This document shows, in pieces, positions 51,392-60,869 of a DNA stretch of 64,000 nucleotides (the stretch's first letter is position 1; each line of letters opens with the position of its first letter). The stretch covers positions 1,808,001 to 1,872,000 of the forward strand of contig NZ_LT906470.1 of the NCBI RefSeq assembly GCF_900187285.1, in the 5' to 3' direction. The notes beneath the pieces are model-generated. The model worked only from the letters and a program-made list of their open reading frames with translations, was not told the origin of the DNA and ran no database searches. The stretch is from Veillonella rodentium. GTDB lineage: Bacteria; Bacillota; Negativicutes; Veillonellales; Veillonellaceae. The position numbers were made by a program, and so were the translations under genes.

Positions 51392-52783
51392 TTATACATT
51401 TTCTTGATTTAGATTATTATACGCATCCTTATCGATGGTGCCCATGATTTTATCCACTACCAATGCATTCGTCAAGGAACCGGATACATTGAGGCATGTA
51501 CGCCCCATATCGATCAACGGATCGATGGCGAGAATCGGACTGATGGATGTGAAGTATGCACCAAGTCCTGTACCGCTAAGAGATACGGAAGCCGCCATCG
51601 TTGCCGTCCCCGGTACGCCGGCGATGCCGACGGAACCGATAGCGATAACGATAACACTCATGATGTACATAGTCAAATCAAAAGGAATATTTGCCACGTT
51701 GGAGATATATACAACCACTAATGCAGGGAATACGCCCGCACAACCCTGCATGCCCGCCGTTGTACCGAAAGATGCCACTGTATTCGCCGTCGTAGGATTA
51801 ACGCCGAGACGTTTCGTCAAGGTTTCCACCGTAAGCGGCAATACGCCCATGGAAGAACGGGATGTAAACGCCAACAATAACGGTGCTTTAGCCTTCTTGA
51901 AATATGTAATCGGATTATACCCGAAGCTTGTAATCAAAATGGCCTGAATAACGAACATGATCAAAAGACCTGCATAGAGAAGAACTACAAAAAGTCCCAT
52001 GTCCAGAATCGCCTGTAAACCGCGTGTAGCCAATGTGGATGCCAAGAGCGCCACCACACCGTACGGCATCAAGCCGATGATAAAATCAGCTACCCACGAA
52101 ATCAATTGATGCAGTTCATCAAACAATTTCGTGAATACTTCCATGGAATTTGTACCCGTCTGCTTCAAAAGACGGGCAACGCTGCCGAGGATGATGGCAA
52201 ACACAACGATGCCGATGACATTCGTCTCTGCCGCCGCCTGAATCGGATTGCTTGGAATCAAGGCGCGAAATGTATCCACCATCGGTTTGATATCACGAAT
52301 CTTTTTACCTTGTTCCACGATATCGAAACCTTGACCCAATCCGAACGCATTGCCGAGAACGAGACCTACTATAGCAGCCACCGCCACCATGCCGAGATTT
52401 GTACTCACCATAGCCACTACCAGTTTTTTAAGATTAGCACCGGCCTCCATGTGCAGAATTACATGAACAATAGAGATAAATACGATAGGAATAACAAGCA
52501 TACGGATCAAATCAATAAATCCGCCCCCTACAAGAGAGAACCATTTCGTACTTTCTTTAATATACACGACCTGTGAAGGATCATCCGGGAATCCCGCAAT
52601 AATTTGAATGGCCACACCGATAATAGCACCGGCGATGGTACCGATAATAACTAGATTACCAAAAGACGTGCCCTTGCGCTGCAATCTGTATATGTCGAAT
52701 AATACCAATATAAACACGGCAATGATTCCCAGACTCAACGGATTACTGAGCATCAGGTAATCTTGAAAAAATGGAATATTCAT
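51392..52783 (-). CDS. tcyP: L-cystine:cation symporter, TcyP-like (DAACS family)
   Basis: A 463-residue dicarboxylate/amino acid:cation symporter. It has eight or more hydrophobic helices, the re-entrant loop regions FTSRSSMGVLPLTVETL and GTTAGMQGCAGVFPALV, and the substrate region GSVGIAGVPGTATMAASV. Length and N-terminus match the TcyP/YdjN cystine branch rather than glutamate or C4-dicarboxylate members. The likely substrate is cystine, fitting the adjacent sulfite reductase. Confidence 0.88.
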   Translation of the reverse strand: MNIPFFQDYLMLSNPLSLGIIAVFILVLFDIYRLQRKGTSFGNLVIIGTIAGAIIGVAIQIIAGFPDDPSQVVYIKESTKWFSLVGGGFIDLIRMLVIPIVFISIVHVILHMEAGANLKKLVVAMVSTNLGMVAVAAIVGLVLGNAFGLGQGFDIVEQGKKIRDIKPMVDTFRALIPSNPIQAAAETNVIGIVVFAIILGSVARLLKQTGTNSMEVFTKLFDELHQLISWVADFIIGLMPYGVVALLASTLATRGLQAILDMGLFVVLLYAGLLIMFVIQAILITSFGYNPITYFKKAKAPLLLAFTSRSSMGVLPLTVETLTKRLGVNPTTANTVASFGTTAGMQGCAGVFPALVVVYISNVANIPFDLTMYIMSVIVIAIGSVGIAGVPGTATMAASVSLSGTGLGAYFTSISPILAIDPLIDMGRTCLNVSGSLTNALVVDKIMGTIDKDAYNNLNQENV

Positions 52784-52828
52784 AATTGCTCTCCTTTAAT
52801 TCATATCTTAATAATAGGTTATAAGAAA

Positions 52829-52856
52829 AGTATAGCATATATCGAAAAAATTGCAA
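52829..52856 (-). promoter_or_regulatory. Promoter of tcyP
   Basis: On the minus strand TTGCAA (52851-52856) and TGC-TATACT (52829-52837) with a 16-bp spacer; an extended -10. Confidence 0.6.
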
Positions 52857-52861
52857 CAAAA

Positions 52862-52899
52862 AAATCCTCCTGAAAAGAAATTCTTTCACAGGAGGATTT
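52862..52899. terminator. Terminator after lutC
   Basis: AAATCCTCCTG (52862-52872) pairs with CAGGAGGATTT (52889-52899), with A- and T-rich flanks. Confidence 0.85.
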
Positions 52900-52939
52900 A
52901 CTATCCGAACAGACCGGTTCAAATAGGTTTTATAGAAAA

Positions 52940-53665
52940 TTAATCCACTAAGATATATGTTACTTGAATAGGACCATGCGCACCATCTACAGTAACCAGC
53001 TCAATATCAGCTGTACGGGACGGGCCGGAGATCAAGCAGATATTTGTAGGGAAATTAGCAGGATCATTGTTATAACGTTCCGTCAAATGTTCCATAGTCT
53101 GTGTCATACGAGGATTGATACTGTTAGTGTATAAAACGGCAATATGCGTTGTCGGCAACAAGCTGATGGCACGTCCGGATTCAACGCCGGAAGCCTGTAC
53201 TACAGTAGCGGTTTCAGCGATACCGCAATACGGGAATGTAATACCGATATCTGCATTAGCGGTATTAGAAATATTTTCTTCACGGCCTTTAGATGCATCC
53301 CATTGGAAATACGTACGTTTACCGCCGTTAGAAGCCTCATCCTGTTCAAACAATTCTTTTAGTTTATATTGTTCAACCTCAGGAGAGCTTGGGAATACAA
53401 CCTTACCGTTCCCCCAATCCTCAATAGCAGCCAATATAGTTTCACCCAATTTATCAGGCGTAGTATTTACATATTTTGTACCTACACGGTCACATTGTTC
53501 CTTGAACATAGTGATAACTTGTTCACGAGATAAATCCTTGAACATAGTTTCTTGAGGACCATGGCTGTAATCAAAATCTTCCACAAAAGCTGGGCACATT
53601 TCCTGATCACGGCCTAATGCACGAGATAAACGTGCAATAAATTGTTTACGTTTAGCTTCATCCAT
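52940..53665 (-). CDS. lutC: Lactate utilization protein C
   Basis: A 241-residue LUD-domain protein, third component of the LutABC L-lactate oxidation complex. It contains GIAETATVVQASG, SLLPTTHIAVLYTNSI and ISGPSRTADIE, which are typical of the LutC/YkgG family. Its ATG overlaps the lutB stop by one base, giving translational coupling. In a lactate-fermenting anaerobe the complex would feed electrons from lactate oxidation to pyruvate. Confidence 0.93.
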   Translation of the reverse strand: MDEAKRKQFIARLSRALGRDQEMCPAFVEDFDYSHGPQETMFKDLSREQVITMFKEQCDRVGTKYVNTTPDKLGETILAAIEDWGNGKVVFPSSPEVEQYKLKELFEQDEASNGGKRTYFQWDASKGREENISNTANADIGITFPYCGIAETATVVQASGVESGRAISLLPTTHIAVLYTNSINPRMTQTMEHLTERYNNDPANFPTNICLISGPSRTADIELVTVDGAHGPIQVTYILVD

Positions 53666-55110
53666 TATTTATTCTCCTTCTTTTTATTCTTTTCATGTTC
53701 AGCATATAAATCACGGAATTTCTTGAACTTCAAGGAGCCCAATTCTTTAGACTTGGTCCAGCCGTTCATTACAGGAACAGCTTGTGTCCATTTAGGCATA
53801 TTGCCTTCGCTGTTGCTGATTAAATTCATACCGATAGCGCCTGCTTTTGTACCGAGGTCGAATAATGTAGCATTACCGAACATTTTCGCGGCAGCAGTAA
53901 AGATAGCTTCTTCCGCTTTCGGACGAGTCTTTTCAATATCAGCCATAATATGACGATGTTCCATCAATAATTCATGCAACGGAATCGCTACCGGACAGTT
54001 TTCCGTACATGCGCCGCACAATGTGGATGCATATGGGAGATCACCCGCTACATCATATCCTTTGAACAATGGAGTCAATACGGCACCCATCGGACCCGGA
54101 TATACGGAACCGTAACCGTGACCGGACACATGGCGATATACAGGACAGATGTTCATACATGCACCGCAGCGGATACAACGAAGCATATCCTGGAATGTAC
54201 CGCCCAAGATGCCGGAACGACCGTTATCGATGATGATGATATGTGTTTCTTCAGGACCATCCGCTTCACCTTCACGAGCAGGACCGGTCATCATGGAGAA
54301 GTAGTTGGAAATCTTGGAACCTACTGCGGAGCGGTTCAACATTTCCATCATAATGTCAAGTGCTTTGAAATCAGGAACGATACGTTCAGTCCCCAAGAAG
54401 ATCAATTGAGTCTTAGGAATGGAACTGGCCATACGACCGTTACCTTCGTTGGAAACGATAGTACATGTACCGGAGGAAGCAACGGCAAAGTTACAGCCGT
54501 TAACCCCTACATCGGCTTTGAGGAAGCGTTCACGCACATAACCACGTACGAAATGCGTCATTTCTGTAGGATTTTCCGTGCCTGTATAGCCTAATTTTTC
54601 AGCGAAAATTTCACGAATTTTATTACGTTCAAAGTGAAGGCCGGGAACAACGATATGAGATGGAGGACTTACAGCAGTTTGCAAGATAAACTCAGCCAAG
54701 TCAGTTTCGTTAACTTCGATACCAGCTTCTTCCAACACTTCGTTCAAACCAATTTCTTCCGTCAAAATTGTTTTGGATTTTACGATCATCTTCGCTTCGC
54801 GTTGACGAAGAATATCCAATGCAATTTGAGTCGCTTCTTTGTCATCAAAAGCAAAGTGAACTTTGGAGCCCGCTTTTTCGGCATTTTCAGCAAACTGGTT
54901 TGTATAATAGTCAAGATTATTCAATACGTGGTCGCGTATACGCGCTGCTTCAGCGCGGAAATCCAACCATTCAGGAACATCCGCAACTACGGTATTACGT
55001 TTATCATAAAACACGTCTTGTGCTTTTTTGATGGCTGCAACTTTGAAATCGTCAGCCAAGCATTCTTTTATGCGTGTTTTATAGGGGCGATTGTCATATA
55101 TAAGTGCCAT
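53665..55110 (-). CDS. lutB: Lactate utilization iron-sulfur protein B
   Basis: A 481-residue protein with an N-terminal LUD domain (about 70-290, including VGVNGCNFAVASSGTCTIVSNEG) followed by two [4Fe-4S] motifs, CIRCGACMNICPVYRHVSG and CGACTENCPVAIPL. The C-terminal ~100 residues are a DUF3390-like tail. It is the electron-transfer subunit of LutABC. AAGGAGG lies before the ATG. It is 12 bases after lutA. Confidence 0.95.
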   Translation of the reverse strand: MALIYDNRPYKTRIKECLADDFKVAAIKKAQDVFYDKRNTVVADVPEWLDFRAEAARIRDHVLNNLDYYTNQFAENAEKAGSKVHFAFDDKEATQIALDILRQREAKMIVKSKTILTEEIGLNEVLEEAGIEVNETDLAEFILQTAVSPPSHIVVPGLHFERNKIREIFAEKLGYTGTENPTEMTHFVRGYVRERFLKADVGVNGCNFAVASSGTCTIVSNEGNGRMASSIPKTQLIFLGTERIVPDFKALDIMMEMLNRSAVGSKISNYFSMMTGPAREGEADGPEETHIIIIDNGRSGILGGTFQDMLRCIRCGACMNICPVYRHVSGHGYGSVYPGPMGAVLTPLFKGYDVAGDLPYASTLCGACTENCPVAIPLHELLMEHRHIMADIEKTRPKAEEAIFTAAAKMFGNATLFDLGTKAGAIGMNLISNSEGNMPKWTQAVPVMNGWTKSKELGSLKFKKFRDLYAEHEKNKKKENK

Positions 55111-55122
55111 GTCGTCTCCTCC

Positions 55123-55860
55123 TTAACGGCAGTTCAAGATTTCAGCAATATGCATTACCTTAATACGGCGGTCGATTTCCCCTTCTTTATGAAGGCGATC
55201 GAGCATACCGGCGATATTCATCAGACACGCCTGGTCGGAACCGGAAATAACGTTGGCACCGGTACCGGCGATTTCCAATGCTTTTTCACGTGTCATCACT
55301 TCGCTGATTTCAGGGTTTTTAACCGAGAAAGTACCGCCGAAACCACAGCAACGGTCCGCACGAGGTAATTCGATCAATGTCATATCTTTTACATTGCGAA
55401 GGAGTTTGAAAGGAGGCTCTTTAACGCCCATCAACCGGGTAACATGGCAAGATGTATGATATGTAACGGTTTCGTTAAAACGAGCCCCTACATCCTCTAC
55501 ACCTAATACATCCGTAATGAATTCCGTGAATTCATAGATTTTAGAGCTTAATTTTTCAGCTCGCGCTTGCCATTCAGGCTGACCTTCCAAGAAATGCTGG
55601 TATTCATCGCGAATTGCAAATGCGCAAGAGCCGGACATGCTGACTACATATTCAGCGTTTTCAAAGCATTCGATCGTGTTCTTGATGGCATCCATAGCCG
55701 CATCATTATAACCGGAGTTTGTAAACATTTGTCCACAACATACTTGTTTCTTAGGAACCACGAGTTCGCAGCCCAATCTTTCAAGTACTTCTACCCCGGC
55801 CATCCCCACATGAGGGTAGAACATGTCAATCAAACACTGTTGGAAAAGATGAATTTTCAT
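55123..55860 (-). CDS. lutA: Lactate utilization protein A (CCG-domain Fe-S protein)
   Basis: A 245-residue protein with two CCG domains: VCCGQMFTNSGY and RCCGFGGTFSVKNPEIS, each with the upstream partner Cys (e.g. GSCAF, TSCHVTRL). These bind non-cubane or [4Fe-4S] clusters as in heterodisulfide reductase HdrB and GlcF. It is the first gene of lutABC. No lactate permease or LutR gene is adjacent. Confidence 0.94.
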   Translation of the reverse strand: MKIHLFQQCLIDMFYPHVGMAGVEVLERLGCELVVPKKQVCCGQMFTNSGYNDAAMDAIKNTIECFENAEYVVSMSGSCAFAIRDEYQHFLEGQPEWQARAEKLSSKIYEFTEFITDVLGVEDVGARFNETVTYHTSCHVTRLMGVKEPPFKLLRNVKDMTLIELPRADRCCGFGGTFSVKNPEISEVMTREKALEIAGTGANVISGSDQACLMNIAGMLDRLHKEGEIDRRIKVMHIAEILNCR

Positions 55861-56587
55861 ATTATCGTCCTCGTCTTTTCTAGTACTTAACCTAATAAAA
55901 AATTTTGATATGTATGTATGATGACAAGATCTCTTGTAAAATCAACCCACAAAAAACCTGCCCTGAACATTACTTATGCTTTCAAATATCTATTCGAAAG
56001 CTTTATCGTTATAATTATAAATTAATAATGCATGAAATGTCCAAAGGATTGCTATATTAGTATGAACCCATTTATTTAAACTATCGTTATGCGTTTTTCT
56101 CATAGGAAACATTGAATTTTATCACATATATTGTAAATGCCATTAATTTTTTCTGTAAAAGCCTTGTAAAACCTGTATTTTGCAAATATTTATCATTTGT
56201 CATACCAGCAACGGTCTACACCTTTTTAACATCCATTCTTTTACTTTTAAACATCCATTCTTTTGTTTTTTGCATTTTATTTTCGGACGTTAATATTTGC
56301 AGATAGATGCAGATAGATCTAAATATTTAGTCCCGGTTCTAAACATTTATGTTTTAATATTCACCATTCATTTTTATTAAATAGAATTCAAAGTTCGTCA
56401 TATAATTCCATTTAAAATTCATGCTGCATTATTTACGAACTTTCATCATACATTTATATAACTCCGACGACATGCTTAAATTCATGTAATTTTTATGCTC
56501 ATATATTACATTTTCTTATAGTAGTCCATCAATTTAAAAAGTGCTATAATTTTACTTATATAAGTATAGTTTGAAAGGAGCCTTTTC
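55861..56587. promoter_or_regulatory. Long AT-rich divergent spacer between lutA and the SLH gene
   Basis: 727 bases with no credible gene. Near lutA, ACAAG-ATCT-CTTGT (55924-55937) is a short palindrome that could be a GntR-type lactate operator. AACATCCATTCTTTT occurs twice 22 bases apart (56228, 56250) and GCAGATAGAT twice in tandem (56299-56318). An extended -10 TGC-TATAAT (56542-56550) is the likely promoter of the SLH gene. A 64-codon hydrophobic ORF in the middle has no Shine-Dalgarno and is rejected. Confidence 0.5.
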
Positions 56588-58249
56588 ATGAAACTAAATA
56601 AATTATCCTTATCCTTGGCAATTACATTGGCCTTGGGATCCACATTCGGCATGGCTCACGCTGAAACAACCGCAACGCAAAACAAAACGACAACAGTGAC
56701 AAACACAACGGTTAAACCGCTCCCTGTAAAAGCAACAACTGCAAAAACCGCTCCAAAAGCGACCGCGCAGAAGGCTGCCTCTACAGACAAAATGACCGCT
56801 GAAAAAAATGCGGATACTGAAACCAAAGCAGCTGCCGCGACAAAATCAGCAGCAGATACTAAGGCGACAGCTCACACCGCGGCTACGACCAAGGCCGAGG
56901 CTAAACCTGTAACCGGTGCAAAAACGACGGAAACCGCAACGGCACATAAAGCGATAAAAGAAAATTTACCGGTCGGCGTATATTCCGATACGAAAGACAG
57001 CTGGGCACGTGATGCAATTCAAGCGATGACACAGGCCGGATATTTATCGGGTTACTCGGATAACACATTTAAACCGAGTCAACAAATCACACGTGAACAA
57101 GCTGCCGCAATTTACGGCAAAGTGTTACAGAGCAATTTAAATGCTCAAGATTTGACCGCTCTTACAGCAAAGGAAGAAGCGACTACGTACTCCGATGTAG
57201 CCGCTGACCGTTGGTCTAACTCCGCTATCAAATTGGTAAGTGCCGCAGGTGTTATGGAAGGTACGTCTAAAACGGCATTCAATCCTACAAAGGCAATGAA
57301 TCGAGAAGAATTTGTCGCATCTGCTGCCAGCTTAGCGAAAAAACTCAACATCTCCCCTGCTGTAAAAACCGAGAAAGTGGCTTTCAAAGATGAAGCAAGC
57401 ATCTCCAAAGAATATTTAGCCGATGTACAATACATGGCGCAACGCGGTATCGTATCCTCCGGTGCGACAGAAAGTTTTAACCCGAAACAACCTGTAACAC
57501 GCGCACAGGCGGCAACGATTTTACATCGTCTACTTAACGGCGCCGGCTTGGCAACAGCTAAACAAGGTACAACAGAAGCAGCCGGAATGGATGCCGGTAC
57601 TGTAGCGGGAGACATGTCCAAGTCCGATAAAACGGTAGATGCATCAAAAAAACATAAAGACATGAAATCGGATGTGGAGAAATCCGAAAAGGCCGCTAAA
57701 GAAGACGCTAAAAAAGCAAAGAAGGAAATGAAGGACGTTAAAGCTGCAAAAGAGGTTAAGGAAACTAAAACCGAACCGGTTTACAACGTACGCCCCGTTC
57801 GTCGCAGCACATTAAAAGCATTGGATCAGAAGCAACAAGCCGCTTTGGAGAACAAAGTGTTCACGGAATTGAATAAAACATACAAAACCGATGATGCTTT
57901 CCAAGATTATGGTGTTATGTATTGGCGCGACAACCAATTACATGTGGCATTAAAAACGGACAGCGACATTCCTACTGTAAAAGCGAACCTTGCAGCCCGT
58001 GGTGATTCCACTATAAACAACTACGTTGTGGTGGAACCTTCTCAATACAGCCAGGCCGAATACGATGCAATCGATGCGAACTTCCGCAACTACTACAGCA
58101 AAAACGAAAAAGCCGGCAATATTCTGGCTACATTCCCTGATGTAGAAAACAATCAACTCTATGCAGTAGTATCTACCGCATCGAAAGAAACGCAACAAGG
58201 CATCGCCAAATTGTTCGGTTCCAAAGTAAAAATGACAGTTAAACGCTAA
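56588..58249 (+). CDS. SLH-domain surface protein (paralogue 1)
   Basis: A 553-residue secreted protein. Signal peptide (1-25, AHA site), then an Ala/Thr/Lys-rich low-complexity stretch to about 125. Three SLH domains follow (132-180, 201-252, 265-316) with the usual W-A, TREQ and F-P positions. A Lys/Glu/Ala-rich probable coiled coil (345-395) and a C-terminal domain (405-553) complete it. In diderm Firmicutes SLH domains bind polyaminated peptidoglycan to hold the outer membrane. The C-terminal domain recurs in the next gene. AAAGGAG precedes the ATG. Confidence 0.92.
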   Translation: MKLNKLSLSLAITLALGSTFGMAHAETTATQNKTTTVTNTTVKPLPVKATTAKTAPKATAQKAASTDKMTAEKNADTETKAAAATKSAADTKATAHTAATTKAEAKPVTGAKTTETATAHKAIKENLPVGVYSDTKDSWARDAIQAMTQAGYLSGYSDNTFKPSQQITREQAAAIYGKVLQSNLNAQDLTALTAKEEATTYSDVAADRWSNSAIKLVSAAGVMEGTSKTAFNPTKAMNREEFVASAASLAKKLNISPAVKTEKVAFKDEASISKEYLADVQYMAQRGIVSSGATESFNPKQPVTRAQAATILHRLLNGAGLATAKQGTTEAAGMDAGTVAGDMSKSDKTVDASKKHKDMKSDVEKSEKAAKEDAKKAKKEMKDVKAAKEVKETKTEPVYNVRPVRRSTLKALDQKQQAALENKVFTELNKTYKTDDAFQDYGVMYWRDNQLHVALKTDSDIPTVKANLAARGDSTINNYVVVEPSQYSQAEYDAIDANFRNYYSKNEKAGNILATFPDVENNQLYAVVSTASKETQQGIAKLFGSKVKMTVKR

Positions 58250-58271
58250 TCACGTCTATACTCAATCACCT

Positions 58272-58307
58272 AAAGCAGCGTATACCATGTAAGTATTACG
58301 CTGCTTT
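58272..58307 (+). terminator. Hairpin between the two SLH genes
   Basis: AAAGCAGCGTA (58272-58282) pairs with TACGCTGCTTT (58297-58307). The T-run is weak, so readthrough into the second SLH gene is likely. Confidence 0.55.
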
Positions 58308-58344
58308 GGTATATCCTAGCATCCAAAGATTAGGAAGGATTTTT

Positions 58345-59784
58345 ATGAACAAGAATACTAAGTATACATTGCACGCTCTCGTTTTAGGAGCCTTGGTAGC
58401 GACTACCGGCCTGACGGCAGCTAATACAACATCCACTGCGGCAACTGCCAATACGGTTCCATCGACAGCTCGTGCGGCTACACAGTCGGCACACGCGGCT
58501 GCGGCAACTGATAAATCAGCTATAACAAATGCTAAATCCCCTTTGCCATCAGCTGCAACCAATTCACAAACAGCTTTAGAAACAAGGGAATCAAGAACGG
58601 AAAGTAATCCACAGAGACCGACCAATAACGATTTATCCACGGAAACACAAACCTCAGTTGTAAATCAGCAGTTACCTGTCGGTGGTCCTGCTGATATCCA
58701 GAATGTACGCCCTTATATTTTCTCCGACGTGCCGAGCGATTTCTGGGCCGCTAACTCCATCAGTACCGTTACAAGAGCGAATCTCATGAAAGGCTATTCG
58801 GACGGTACTTTCAGACCGAATCAACCGATGACACGCGAAGAAGTGGCGAGTCTTTTCAATAACATTACAAATGACGGACAAGCCGCCTTTTTATCGAGCA
58901 AATTCAAGGATATAACGTCTGACCGCTGGTCCGCCCTCGCAATCGAATCGGTGGCACGGAAAAATATCATCAGCGGCTACGGCGATGACACTTACAAGCC
59001 GGAAAAATACATGTCCCGCCAGGAATTTGCCGTAGTAGCGGATAATTATATACATTATCTAGGTTATACCACTGAGGACCCTACCGTTCTCGATACGGTC
59101 GCATACGGTGACCAGAAATTCGTCGCTCCTTGGGCGCAAGACGCCGTGCGCGAGTTAGCATACTTAGGCTTTACAAACTATGCACCGGGCACCTTATTTA
59201 ATCCGGAAAAATACATCACCCGTGCAGAAGCGGCGGAAATCACCTATCGCATGACACAGACGGAGCAAGCCTTAGCGTTCCACAATACATTATTCAGACA
59301 ACAGGTGGAAAACAAAACGGTCCGTATCATCGACAATGCATTAAATTACGGCAATGACTTTACAAAATTCCGCAATGACGGGGCCCTCTTCTGGGAAGCA
59401 GGTCAACTATATGCCTCCTTGACGGATCAAAAGAAAGTAGACCTCGTTGCCAAGGCGATTGCCGATGCTCACGATTTACAATTAGATAAAACCGTAGTCG
59501 TATCGAAAGGTAAATTGACACAGGTGCAACTGGAAGATTATCAGTCCGATGCCATCGCCCTCTATCAGGAGAAAGAACCGAAAGGAAAGATCATCTCCAT
59601 CTATCCGAACACGGACACGAGTGCACTCATCATTACCGTTGATTCCATCCAAAAATCGACGATGAAAGCATTTAAAAAGAAATTCCATGATAATGTCTTC
59701 TTGCAGTTGCCGCCTGAACCACTTACAGGCGGCTCGGACGGGAACATTCACTTCCCATTGCCGCAGCGCAACACAAAAAAATAA
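58345..59784 (+). CDS. SLH-domain surface protein (paralogue 2)
   Basis: A 479-residue secreted protein with signal peptide (1-25), an Ala/Thr-rich linker to about 120, three SLH domains (125-175, 186-237, 253-303), and a C-terminal domain (315-479) that aligns with that of the upstream paralogue around FxxxGxxxW, VVV and GxIxxxxP positions. It lacks the Lys-rich coiled coil. The ATG at 58345 follows AGGAAGG. Duplicated with its neighbour and probably co-transcribed. Confidence 0.92.
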   Translation: MNKNTKYTLHALVLGALVATTGLTAANTTSTAATANTVPSTARAATQSAHAAAATDKSAITNAKSPLPSAATNSQTALETRESRTESNPQRPTNNDLSTETQTSVVNQQLPVGGPADIQNVRPYIFSDVPSDFWAANSISTVTRANLMKGYSDGTFRPNQPMTREEVASLFNNITNDGQAAFLSSKFKDITSDRWSALAIESVARKNIISGYGDDTYKPEKYMSRQEFAVVADNYIHYLGYTTEDPTVLDTVAYGDQKFVAPWAQDAVRELAYLGFTNYAPGTLFNPEKYITRAEAAEITYRMTQTEQALAFHNTLFRQQVENKTVRIIDNALNYGNDFTKFRNDGALFWEAGQLYASLTDQKKVDLVAKAIADAHDLQLDKTVVVSKGKLTQVQLEDYQSDAIALYQEKEPKGKIISIYPNTDTSALIITVDSIQKSTMKAFKKKFHDNVFLQLPPEPLTGGSDGNIHFPLPQRNTKK

Positions 59785-59798
59785 GTCTTAAAACAACG

Positions 59799-59827
59799 AT
59801 GGAGCTAGTATTACTAGCTCCATTTTC
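59799..59827 (+). terminator. Terminator after the SLH gene pair
   Basis: ATGGAGCTAG (59799-59808) pairs with CTAGCTCCAT (59814-59823), followed by TTTT. Confidence 0.85.
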
Positions 59828-59894
59828 TATACCCCCCCATATGATTTTCATACAACACAGATACCCTATAACCTAACATTTATATAACGGACAC

Positions 59895-59934
59895 ATGAAA
59901 GCGGTCGCATCCCATCGGGTACGACCGCTTTCAT
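59895..59934 (-). terminator. Hairpin after the DUF3298 gene
   Basis: ATGAAAGCGGTCG (59895-59907) is perfectly inverted at 59922-59934. It lies 3' of the minus-strand DUF3298 gene. Confidence 0.6.
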
Positions 59935-60002
59935 AATAAACTTTCACAATAAAACAGTACTGTCTATACACGCAATGAATCTAACCGACACACAAGGTTA
60001 GA

Positions 60003-60857
60003 TCATTTTTTTGTTACATCATTTTCATGATCCCGCAAATTGCCGACCGGAACATATACGGTACCGGCACTATGAGCGGAATCCACATCTTGTTGCAGAA
60101 TCATCACAACGGAATAATCGTCGGTTGTATAGAATTCGCTAGGCAATTTGTCAATTTTAAAGTCATTGCCGAGCTTGTTCTTCACATCCTGATTATTGTT
60201 AATGGCATTTACCAACTCTTTCTTGTTGATACCGCCAAGGTCATATAAGGAAATCTGGCGACCTGTCGTGGTATTGAAAGTAAAGCCTTTTACAAAGTTC
60301 ACACCGTTTGCATCATTGTCGCGCATCGTATAGGTGTGAATCAACACGCTGAGGATGCCGTTCTTATCCGTTTTTACATCGTAGTACATAACTACATTTG
60401 TCTTATCGGATTCCTTAGCATTTAATTTTTCCACATCATTTTGTACCTTGGAAACGTACTTCTTGATGGTCGTATTAATCGCTTTTTCCACGACAGGGCT
60501 GACGGATTTTACCTCAGGGAATACGAGATCCAAGTGATCCGTTGTGGATTCAATCGGAGATACACCGACTTCCTTGCGGTCCATATAGCGGTCCGCATTA
60601 GGAGCTACCACTTCTACAGTTTCGCGGTCAACTTTACCGGCTACGGTACGTAATGCACGATTTTGTTCCGGTGTAGCGGTACTGGAAATGCGATACGTCA
60701 AATCATTACGATTCACCTTGCGAGCGGATGTGTCGACTTGTTGTTCGGCTTGCACCGTTCCGTTATCCTTCGTAACAGGAATAACATCGCCTGCCGCCAA
60801 GGATGTGAGCGGCAACGCCGCCGTCATCATGATGAGTACAGTCTGTTTTAGTTTCAT
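60003..60857 (-). CDS. Secreted protein with DUF3298-like C-terminal domain
   Basis: A 284-residue secreted protein with a Sec signal (cleavage after SLAA). The C-terminal half (about 110-275) has IHTYTMRDNDANGVNFVKGFTFN and GRQISLYDLGGINKKELVNAIN, matching the DUF3298/RsiV-like fold that in Bacillus RsiV binds lysozyme. The N-terminal part shows no known domain. It is 12 bases downstream of the OPT transporter gene and forms an operon with it, so it may be an accessory periplasmic protein (inference). Confidence 0.82.
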   Translation of the reverse strand: MKLKQTVLIMMTAALPLTSLAAGDVIPVTKDNGTVQAEQQVDTSARKVNRNDLTYRISSTATPEQNRALRTVAGKVDRETVEVVAPNADRYMDRKEVGVSPIESTTDHLDLVFPEVKSVSPVVEKAINTTIKKYVSKVQNDVEKLNAKESDKTNVVMYYDVKTDKNGILSVLIHTYTMRDNDANGVNFVKGFTFNTTTGRQISLYDLGGINKKELVNAINNNQDVKNKLGNDFKIDKLPSEFYTTDDYSVVMILQQDVDSAHSAGTVYVPVGNLRDHENDVTKK

Positions 60858-60869
60858 TGCAATAACCTC

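Noticed and set aside
53974-55368. 200-240-codon plus-strand ORFs opposite lutB and lutA
   Set aside because: Shadows of the conserved Fe-S protein genes; cysteine/threonine-rich reverse translations with no family match.
56112-56306. 64-codon hydrophobic ORF in the lutA-SLH spacer
   Set aside because: AT-rich composition gives Phe/Leu/Ile runs; no Shine-Dalgarno and no codon pattern like neighbours.
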